Below, piece after piece: positions 1 to 7,848 of a stretch of 11,569 nucleotides of DNA; within the stretch, counting starts at the first letter, position 1, and the number at the start of each line of letters is the position of its first letter. The DNA lies in the NCBI RefSeq assembly GCF_023230885.1, contig NZ_JALNWM010000100.1:1-11569 (forward strand), in the 5' to 3' direction. The stretch is from Desulfocurvus sp. GTDB lineage: Bacteria; Desulfobacterota; Desulfovibrionia; Desulfovibrionales; Desulfovibrionaceae. A program made the translations under genes and the position numbers. The notes beneath the pieces are model-generated. The model searched no databases. It was not told the origin of the DNA and saw only the letters and a program-made list of their open reading frames with translations.

Positions 1-34
1 CGACGAACCAGGGTCAATCTGGCATTGCTATGGA

Positions 35-105
35 TGTTCACTCGGTCCTCCCTCGGCAGTTGAGTTTTCGCACACCCAATCTGACCGATTAGGGCCGAGT
101 GAACA
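35..105. repeat. 15-bp inverted repeat in a low-GC island
   Basis: Positions 35-49 pair with 91-105 over 15 base pairs with one G-U wobble; the outer 11 (TGTTCACTCGG and its complement) are perfect. The arms enclose about 41 bases. The first 120 bases of the window are roughly 50-57% GC by eye, far below the surrounding sequence, so this may be foreign or mobile DNA: a MITE, the remnant of an insertion sequence, or the end of an element lying further left. I see no transposase reading frame and no convincing target-site duplication, so its class is left open. Confidence 0.5.
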
Positions 106-177
106 ACCTCCTATAACTCCACAGCTAGGCGGCCCCCAGGCGGCCGGACAGGGCCGGGGCCGGGAGCGCCCGGGGCC

Positions 178-214
178 AGAAAAAAGAGCGGCCCGCACAT
201 CCTGTGCGGGCCGC
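178..214 (-). terminator. Intrinsic terminator for the leftward PilZ gene
   Basis: A perfect 12-bp GC-rich stem (188-199 with 203-214) closes a 3-base loop. On the minus strand it is followed directly by a T-rich tract (CTCTTTTTTCTGG, reading leftward from 187), which is the textbook form of a Rho-independent terminator. It lies about 200 bases beyond the PilZ stop codon, with two other hairpins in between, so the PilZ transcript would have a long structured 3' end. Confidence 0.85.
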
Positions 215-243
215 GCGGCGCCAGGGAACGGGCGCCCAAAGAT

Positions 244-280
244 GCCGCATGCCCGGGTCCGGGATTCCCTGACATGCGGC
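244..280. repeat. Hairpin 1 with shared 16-base core
   Basis: Arms 244-251 (GCCGCATG) and 273-280 (CATGCGGC) are perfectly complementary. They enclose the sequence CGGGTCCGGGATTCCC (254-269), which recurs exactly inside the hairpin at 347-381. The outer stems of the two hairpins differ in sequence but both pair, as in a repeated structured element such as a REP-like palindrome. The hairpin sits in the 3' region of the PilZ gene, before its terminator. Confidence 0.5.
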
Positions 281-346
281 GACGGTCGGCCCATTGCCTC
301 CCGTCCTGCCAATGCCGTCCCCCGGCGATGCGGGGGGAAATATGCT

Positions 347-381
347 GCCGCCGCGCGGGTCCGGGATTCCCGCGCGGCGGC
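347..381. repeat. Hairpin 2 with shared 16-base core
   Basis: A perfect 13-bp stem (347-359 with 369-381) closes a 9-base loop. Bases 356-371 are identical to 254-269 in the first hairpin. It lies 35 bases beyond the PilZ stop codon on the minus strand. No T-tract follows it on either strand, so a simple intrinsic terminator is unlikely; a REP-like palindrome or a 3'-end RNA structure is more plausible. Confidence 0.5.
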
Positions 382-415
382 GAAGCGGCCGACCCGATGC
401 CGGCCGCCGGTCCAC

Positions 416-754
416 TCAGTTGTCGATGGCGCCCTGCAGGTCGGCCACGCCCACGGACAGCGGGGTGCCGAAGTCCACGAACACGTCCTCGCCCGAGGTC
501 CAGGACACGCGGCCCTGGAGATTCGCGGTCTCGGAGAGCAGGCGCAGGTCGAGAACCACCGCGTCGCCCACGTTCAGCCCGCAGTAGGCCACCCCGCGCT
601 GCTTGCGCAGCCGGGCGCCGCCGGTGTGCACGTTGACCAGGGAGATGGGGCGCCGACCCTCGCAGGCCGAAATTTCGCTGTCATGATTGAAGGCGAAGGC
701 CATCAGGCGGATGCGCGCGGCAATCGCGGATTCGTAGCGTTCGGAATGTCCCAT
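416..754 (-). CDS. Small PilZ-domain-like protein
   Basis: This gene encodes a 112-residue soluble protein made of a single small domain. The central segment with VNVHTGGARLR (about residues 41-51) resembles the (D/N)xSxxG motif of PilZ domains, and the later stretch GRVSWTSGEDVFVDF has the V.W....G.....F pattern of the last PilZ strands. PilZ domains usually bind cyclic di-GMP and modulate motility, secretion or polysaccharide systems. Here the motif serine is histidine and no clean RxxxR motif precedes it, although an RR pair lies just upstream, so ligand binding is uncertain. The ATG at 754 is preferred over longer upstream readings because a GGGAGG ribosome-binding site precedes it and the upstream translation has no recognisable homology. 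The gene is divergent from nth and ends in the terminator at 178-214. The family call is moderate and any c-di-GMP role is inferred. Confidence 0.7.
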   Translation of the reverse strand: MGHSERYESAIAARIRLMAFAFNHDSEISACEGRRPISLVNVHTGGARLRKQRGVAYCGLNVGDAVVLDLRLLSETANLQGRVSWTSGEDVFVDFGTPLSVGVADLQGAIDN

Positions 755-859
755 TGCTCCCTCCCATCTGCGGCCGCGTCCTGCGTCCGCACCGTCAAGA
801 CATGCCCCAGGCATATCAAGGAACGTACCAAACCGGGCCGCGCGGAAGGCTCCCCGTAA

Positions 860-3603
<2,744 letters not shown>

Positions 3604-3813
3604 GGGCCCGCGCCCGGCACCGATCCATACGCATCTTTCCGTTCCCCCCGCGCGGCGCCCCCTGCGCCTCCGCCTGTGGCCGCCAACATTTCCTGCCGCC
3701 CGCCGGGGCCACCCTCCTGCCTTTTCCCGCCCGCGCCCAGGCCGAAATCCTGCCCCGGCCGCCGCCATCCCCGGCCGCGCCCGGCCAGCTCTCCGCCCTC
3801 CCCGGCCCGGCCA

Positions 3814-3931
3814 CGCCCGGGCCGAACTTTACCCAATCAAGGGCGTCGCCCGGCCGCCATCCCCGGCCGCCAGGGCGCCCGGGCCGAGCGCTATCCAATC
3901 CAGGACACCGCCCGGCCATCGCCCGGGCCGC
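3814..3931. repeat. Imperfect tandem duplication, period 62
   Basis: Bases 3814-3870 and 3876-3931 are related copies. Both begin with CGCCCGGGCCGA, share a CCAATC core in the middle and end with CGCCCGGCC followed by an ATC..CCGGGCCGC-like stretch. In the 31-base middle part about 23 positions match. The second copy ends just 5 bases before the putative promoter of the selenoprotein gene. It may be a decayed duplication or tandem binding sites; base composition alone could inflate the similarity outside the CCAATC core. Confidence 0.4.
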
Positions 3932-3935
3932 GCCC

Positions 3936-3964
3936 TTGACGCGGCCCGGCGCCTCGAATAGAAA
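3936..3964 (+). promoter_or_regulatory. Possible sigma-70 promoter
   Basis: TTGACG (3936-3941) matches five of six -35 bases and is followed by a 17-base spacer and TAGAAA (3959-3964), which matches four of six -10 bases. It is placed correctly to drive the selenoprotein gene at 3997. If used, transcription would begin near 3971, inside the inverted repeat at 3961-3988, so this promoter and an RNA-hairpin reading of that repeat are not both fully compatible. Confidence 0.35.
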
Positions 3965-3988
3965 TTTCCTATCATAATTGGAGGTTTC
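3961..3988 (+). promoter_or_regulatory. Inverted repeat covering the ribosome-binding site
   Basis: Bases 3961-3969 (GAAATTTCC) can pair with 3980-3988 (GGAGGTTTC) over 9 bp, with two G-U wobbles, around a 10-base AT-rich loop. The right arm contains the GGAGGT Shine-Dalgarno sequence (3980-3985) of the gene starting at 3997, so as RNA the hairpin would mask it. A second, weaker AAGGA lies at 3991-3995, right against the start. If transcription starts inside the repeat, it may act as a DNA operator instead. Confidence 0.45.
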
Positions 3989-3996
3989 AAAAGGAA

Positions 3997-4317
3997 ATGA
4001 AAATACTGCTGCACATCACCAGCCCGGACCCGGAAACGCGCTGGAACGCCCTGCGCTTCGCCAACCTGCTGCTCGGCCGGGACGAGGACGTGACCATCTT
4101 CCTGGACGGCCCGGCGGTGGAATACCGCGCCGGGGACTGCGCGGCCCTGGACCTGGCCGCCCAGGCCAGGATTTTCGCCCTGTCCGAGGGCGTGCTGCTG
4201 GCCTGAGGCAAGAGCATGGGCATCCACGGCGTGGATGCGGACGACCAGCTGCGCAAATCGACCCAGGCCGAGCTCTACGCGCTGCTGCTGGAGGCGGACA
4301 GGGTGCTGTGCTACTGA
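3997..4317 (+). CDS. DsrE-like selenoprotein (UGA read as Sec at residue 70)
   Basis: Read through one in-frame UGA (4204-4206), this gene encodes 106 residues, the usual size of small single-domain DsrE/DsrF-like proteins. Residues 1-69 show the family N-terminus (MKILLHITSPDP, WNALRFANLLL, VTIFLDGPAVEY) and end ALSEGVLLA. After the UGA the same frame continues GKSMGIHGV and ends LLEADRVLCY, the typical family tail. The UGA sits where DsrE-like proteins carry the conserved persulfide-binding cysteine (A-C-G-x-C), so selenocysteine is the natural reading. A SECIS-like hairpin follows at 4220-4238. The second family cysteine is serine (U-G-K-S); other cysteines are C48 and C105. Such proteins accept and pass sulfur (or selenium) in the cytoplasm. 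The ATG has GGAGGT 11 bases upstream. The stop lies 1 base from the convergent PEP-synthase-like gene. The alternative is a pseudogene stopped at residue 69. Confidence 0.85.
4220..4238 (+). promoter_or_regulatory. Putative bacterial SECIS element
   Basis: A perfect 8-bp stem (4220-4227 with 4231-4238) closes a GGC loop (4228-4230). The stem begins 13 bases, and the loop 21 bases, after the UGA at 4204-4206. Bacterial SECIS elements lie inside the coding frame just behind the UGA, with a small loop that has a G in its first two bases and sits roughly 16-37 bases downstream; all of these hold here. SelB would bind it to deliver Sec-tRNA. GC-rich DNA makes hairpins common, so the support comes from the combination with the family alignment. 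Confidence 0.75.
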
Positions 4318-4318
4318 G

Positions 4319-6973
4319 TCAGGCCAGGGGCTTGCGGCTGGAGGGCCGCAGGGCGGGCAGGATGCGGTAGATATCGGCCAGGATCTTCTCGCGGTGGGCC
4401 AGGGCGGCGGCGCGGTTGGCCATGATCATGTCCAGCTGGCGGGTGTGCATGGTCAGGTAGCCCAGAAGCTTCAGCCGCTCGCAGATCAGCGGCCGGGGCA
4501 TGCCCTCGTAGCGCGAGGACAGGCTGTCGCCGCGCACCTCGGAATAGAACCCGAACTGCTCCAGGATGCCCGCGATGAACACCGCCCGGCGCCTGCGCCG
4601 GGCGTGGTCCGCCGCGCCGCCCGCAAAGCGGAAGTTGATGTAGTTCTGCGAGGGGCTGTCGGTGACCAGCGCCTCCACGGTGGAGAAATGGAACCCGAAG
4701 CGCGATTGCAGGTTGCAGTAGCTGCGGGTGATCATGAAATAGTTGCGGTTGGCGAACTTGCTGCGCAGGACGGGGTTGAGGGCCGGGTTGGTGGCGGCCT
4801 CGAGCACGATGGTCATGAAGCCCCGGGCGTCCACGCGCGGCGGCCCGGCCCAGGGCACGGCGCTGATGCCGTCCCACAGGGCCAGCATGGGTACCGAGCG
4901 GATGTCCTCCAGGTCCACGAAGGCCCCCTCGCCCTGGCCGTCGATGCCGTCCTCCAGATCCATGACCCAGAACTGCACGGGCACCCCGTCGCGCAGCTGC
5001 TTGCCCGGGCACTCCCCGTGCTCGCGCTCCTGGCTGCTCTCGAACATCTCGGCCACGGACTTCTCGTGGCAGAACCGCGTGATGTCGTGCAGGGTCATGA
5101 CGTTGCAGGCCCGGAATTCCGGGGCGTCGGGGTCCGTCAGGTTCAGGGGCACGATGAGCCGGCTGACCTCCTGGAGCAGCGAGTGGACCGGGCTGCCCTC
5201 CATGAGGTTGGGGCGCGGGGCCGCATGGCGCAAGAGCGCCTCCACGCAGCCGGGATAGACGGCGCCGATGTCGGCGTCCACCGTGGCCACCTGGCCGTCG
5301 CTCACCGCCGCCACGGCCCCGGCGGCGCCGGTGATCATGGGCACGCCGAACTCGCGGGCCACGTTGGCCAGATGCCCGGTGACGCTGCCCTGCTCGGTGA
5401 CCACCGCCGAGGCCCAGTTGAGCAGCGAGGCCCACTTGGGCAGGGCGAAACGGGCCACCAGCACCCCGCCCTGGGGAAAGCGCAGGGCGTCGGGGTCGCG
5501 CTCCACCACATGCACCGGCCCGCAGCCCACGCCCGGGGCCGCCGTGGCCGCGCCGCGCACCAGGGGCTCCCCGTGGGCCGACGGGTCGCGCTCCGGGTCC
5601 GGGGCGGCGTCTGCGGCGCGCGGGGGCACGGCCACCGACAGCGGCCGGCATTGCAGGATGGAAAACCCGCCCTCGCGCTCCAGGGCCCATTCGATGTCCT
5701 GAGGCGAGCCGTAGTGCGCCTCCAGCAGCACGGCCAGCCGCGCCAGCTCCGTGGCCTGGGCGTCGGTGAGCGAGGGCCGCGAGATGAGCTCGTGGTCCTG
5801 CTCCAGGGCCACAACCCCGGCCTCGGGGCGGCAGACGTAGAGCGTGCGCTTCTCGGCCACGCGGCGCTCGCGCACGCTCAGGGGCCCGCCCGCCCCCTGG
5901 CGCGCCACCACGAAGCGGTCGGGCGTGCCCACCCCGTCCACCACCAGCTTGGGCAGGCCCCAGGCCGAATTGATGTGCACCGCGTCGTCGCGGTCCTTGA
6001 ACGGGCTGCGCGAATAGCACACCCCCCCGGCCACGGGGTCGAGCATGACCATGGCCCCCACGCACATGGCCGCGTCGGAGTCGCGGATGCCCCGGTTCAG
6101 GCGGTAGGTCAGGGCCGGCAGGCTGTACATGCTGGCCACCACATCCTTGTAGGCCCGCACGAGCTGGTGCCCGCCGACGTTGAGAATGGAGCGGAACTGC
6201 CCGGCGAAGGAGGCCCCGGCGGCGTCCTCGCCCAGGGCGCTCGACCGCAGCGACACGCGCACCCCCGGGCGGGTGGCCCGCTCCAGGAGCTGGTATTGCC
6301 CAAGCAGCGCCTCCACCAACGCGTCGGGCAGGGGGTGGTCGGCGATGAGCCGCTGGATGGCCTCGGACAGCTCGAAGCGCTCGCTCATCTCCTCCACGCG
6401 GGTCATGAGCAGCCGCTTGCCGATCTCGTCGCGCAGGCCCTGGTGGTCCATGAAAGCCGCGAAGCCCCGCGCCGTGACCACGAACCCCGGGGCCACAGGC
6501 AGGCCGATGCGGTTCTTGATCTCGCCGACGTTGGCCATCTTGCTGCCCACCCAGTCGGCCATGGACTTGTCCACCTCGTCCAGGGGCACGACCAGGGGCA
6601 CGTCGCCCGGGCGCTGCCCGGTCTCCAGCAGGGCGCTGATGTCGCGGCGGATGTCGTCGAAGCGGTCGGCCAGGATGCTGTAGCGGCCAGGGGCGATGCC
6701 CTCCAGGTGGCGGATGATCTCCTCCACGTTGACCACCACGGTGGTGCACTTGGCACGGATGAAGGACATGCCGAACACGCGCCGCCCCCGCCGGGCGTCC
6801 TCCATGTCGGTCATGGCCTCCAGGGCCTTGGCGTTGGCGCCAAGCAGGCGCTTGAAGTGCTGGAACTGCATGGAGCACGCGTGACGCGCGCGCTCCTTTT
6901 CCTGCTCGGTCTGCTCGTGGCCGCCGCCGTTCAGGCCGAGAACCCTGTCCACCCACTCCGTCAGCCAGCCCAT
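4319..6973 (-). CDS. PEP-synthase-like phosphotransferase with atypical C-terminus
   Basis: This 884-residue cytoplasmic protein has three recognisable parts. Residues 1-130 are an N-terminal extension I do not recognise. Residues ~131-445 form the pyruvate-phosphate-dikinase/PEP-synthase ATP-grasp domain: WVGSKMANVGEI with K145, SLRSSALGED followed by SFAGQ (241-259), DIEW (426-429) and QCRP (441-444). Residues ~470-575 are the swivelling phosphohistidine domain, with catalytic H534 in GSVTGHLANVAREFGVP. Canonical PEP synthase then has a PEP-binding TIM barrel; here residues ~590-884 show none of its motifs that I can find, but carry runs such as NYFMITRSYCNLQSRFG (744-760). It may therefore phosphorylate something other than pyruvate. 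The ATG at 6973 is chosen over a TTG at 7000 because GGAGGA sits 7 bases upstream of it. It follows the two-TM gene by 120 bases. Confidence 0.85.
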   Translation of the reverse strand: MGWLTEWVDRVLGLNGGGHEQTEQEKERARHACSMQFQHFKRLLGANAKALEAMTDMEDARRGRRVFGMSFIRAKCTTVVVNVEEIIRHLEGIAPGRYSILADRFDDIRRDISALLETGQRPGDVPLVVPLDEVDKSMADWVGSKMANVGEIKNRIGLPVAPGFVVTARGFAAFMDHQGLRDEIGKRLLMTRVEEMSERFELSEAIQRLIADHPLPDALVEALLGQYQLLERATRPGVRVSLRSSALGEDAAGASFAGQFRSILNVGGHQLVRAYKDVVASMYSLPALTYRLNRGIRDSDAAMCVGAMVMLDPVAGGVCYSRSPFKDRDDAVHINSAWGLPKLVVDGVGTPDRFVVARQGAGGPLSVRERRVAEKRTLYVCRPEAGVVALEQDHELISRPSLTDAQATELARLAVLLEAHYGSPQDIEWALEREGGFSILQCRPLSVAVPPRAADAAPDPERDPSAHGEPLVRGAATAAPGVGCGPVHVVERDPDALRFPQGGVLVARFALPKWASLLNWASAVVTEQGSVTGHLANVAREFGVPMITGAAGAVAAVSDGQVATVDADIGAVYPGCVEALLRHAAPRPNLMEGSPVHSLLQEVSRLIVPLNLTDPDAPEFRACNVMTLHDITRFCHEKSVAEMFESSQEREHGECPGKQLRDGVPVQFWVMDLEDGIDGQGEGAFVDLEDIRSVPMLALWDGISAVPWAGPPRVDARGFMTIVLEAATNPALNPVLRSKFANRNYFMITRSYCNLQSRFGFHFSTVEALVTDSPSQNYINFRFAGGAADHARRRRRAVFIAGILEQFGFYSEVRGDSLSSRYEGMPRPLICERLKLLGYLTMHTRQLDMIMANRAAALAHREKILADIYRILPALRPSSRKPLA

Positions 6974-6980
6974 GCGCGCT

Positions 6981-6986
6981 TCCTCC
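6981..6986 (-). promoter_or_regulatory. Ribosome-binding site fixing the start at 6973
   Basis: GGAGGA on the minus strand lies 7 bases before the ATG at 6973 but inside the reading frame of the longer TTG-initiated version (7000), which has no comparable site. It decides the start of the PEP-synthase-like gene. Confidence 0.8.
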
Positions 6987-7005
6987 GCCGGAAGACCCAA
7001 AACCG

Positions 7006-7036
7006 GGGCCGCCGCCCCGGGAAGGGACGGCGGCCC
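7006..7036 (-). other. GC hairpin between two operon genes
   Basis: A perfect 9-bp stem (7006-7014 with 7028-7036) closes a 13-base loop in the 120-base gap between the two-TM gene and the PEP-synthase-like gene. A shorter stem (CCCGC/GCGGG) follows nearby. No T-tract lies behind it on the minus strand, so it is more likely an RNA-stability or attenuation structure than a full terminator. I saw no clear promoter in the gap. Confidence 0.4.
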
Positions 7037-7093
7037 GCCTTCGCGGGTCGCCGGACATCATGCCCGAGCGGCCCGTCGGGGTCAAAGCCCGTC

Positions 7094-7846
7094 TTACGAC
7101 TCCTTCTTGTGGCCCTTGGTCATGGCCAGGCCCACGCCCTCGAAGAAGTAGAAGATGGTCATGCCCCACCACAGGGTGTAGGCGACGTAGAAAACCAGGG
7201 AGAAGGTCAGGATGCCCGCGCGCGAGCCCGCGCTCTCGGGATCGATGCCGTAGTAGTTGTAGCCGACCTCAACGCCCTTGGTGATCACCGACTTGACGAC
7301 CTTGGCCCGGGCGACGTTCTCCTTGCCCCCGGCGCGCTTGAGCTCGGCGTCCACGGCGGTGAGCGCCTTCCACCACATGAACAGCGCCTCGCGCTCGTCC
7401 ATGCCGTGGCGCGCGGCGACCTCGCCGCCCCGGTTGGCGAACATGGCCTCGGCGTCGGCCAGGGCCGCGCCCAGGATGGCTCCCAGGTCGCCGGACAGGA
7501 CGACGCTCTCGCCCCGGGCCTCGGCCTGGGCTGCGCAACCCAGCACCCGGGCGGCCTTGGCCGCCACCTCGGCGCCGACGACGTTCACGTCCTCGTGGCC
7601 CTCGGCCTTGCCGTCCACGAAGTGCAGGGTCAGCTCCACCGGCGAGCCCTGGAGCCTGGCCGCCGAGGTCTTCAGGCCGGGGATGTAGTTGCTCGAACCC
7701 TTGGAGATGGAGTTGAACAGGCGGTCCGAGGCCTTGAGCGCGTTCTCGCCGTTGAATATCGGGCTGAACATGGCCAGGAGCAGGCCGAAGAAGACCAGGG
7801 CCATGACCATGGACAGCGTGAGCTTTTTCTTGCTGGGAGCGGGCAT
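7094..7846 (-). CDS. Unrecognised membrane protein with two TM segments
   Basis: The 250-residue product has one hydrophobic segment near the N-terminus (about 10-29) and one near the C-terminus (about 209-236), around a hydrophilic central region of some 180 residues that probably faces the periplasm. The first 8 residues and last 7 are lysine-rich, which fits cytoplasmic ends. The central region holds SDRLFNSISKGSSNYIP (40-56), a beta-like stretch LQGSPVELTLHFVDG (65-79), one cysteine (C104) and an alanine-rich helical section. I do not recognise the family and assign no function. The ATG at 7846 lies 2 bases after the stop of the TauE-like gene and has a strong AAGGAGG (7857-7863) placed inside the end of that gene, so the two are probably co-translated. 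Working together with the permease is a reasonable inference. Confidence 0.85.
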   Translation of the reverse strand: MPAPSKKKLTLSMVMALVFFGLLLAMFSPIFNGENALKASDRLFNSISKGSSNYIPGLKTSAARLQGSPVELTLHFVDGKAEGHEDVNVVGAEVAAKAARVLGCAAQAEARGESVVLSGDLGAILGAALADAEAMFANRGGEVAARHGMDEREALFMWWKALTAVDAELKRAGGKENVARAKVVKSVITKGVEVGYNYYGIDPESAGSRAGILTFSLVFYVAYTLWWGMTIFYFFEGVGLAMTKGHKKES

Positions 7847-7848
7847 GG

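Larger units (their letters stand above)
3604..3996. other. 393-base non-coding C-rich intergenic region
   Basis: Between the YdcF-like gene and the selenoprotein gene the plus strand is strongly C-rich, with many CCCGG/CCGGCC blocks. Open frames here are low-complexity and proline/arginine-rich, with no credible starts, so I call no gene. I found no U-tract terminator after the YdcF-like gene. The right end holds an imperfect tandem duplication, a possible promoter and an AT-rich leader, each listed separately. Confidence 0.7.

Noticed and set aside
815..831. Minus-strand TTGGTACGTTCCTTGAT about 60 bases upstream of the PilZ gene, resembling a sigma-54 promoter.
   Set aside because: GG at -24 is present with correct spacing, but the -12 GC is GA and the -24 box has a C-to-T change. 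Too weak to call.
3676..3939. Open frame in the gap before the selenoprotein gene.
   Set aside because: Proline/arginine-rich low-complexity translation, no ribosome-binding site, overlaps repeats; explained by C-rich composition.
3997..4206. Short 69-residue protein ending at the first UGA.
   Set aside because: It would lack the reactive-residue loop and the last helix and strand of the DsrE fold, while the missing part is encoded in frame immediately downstream.
4315..4352. A second UGA (4315-4317) is also followed by a hairpin (4331-4338/4345-4352, loop TGGAGG) with SECIS-like geometry.
   Set aside because: The protein already has its family-typical end (DRVLCY) before this UGA, and continuing would run antisense into the PEP-synthase-like gene. 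It shows that such hairpins arise by chance in GC-rich DNA.
4331..4352. Hairpin just past the convergent stops as a bidirectional terminator.
   Set aside because: The stem has only 8 bp with one wobble and no T-tract on either strand, and it lies within the coding end of the PEP-synthase-like gene.
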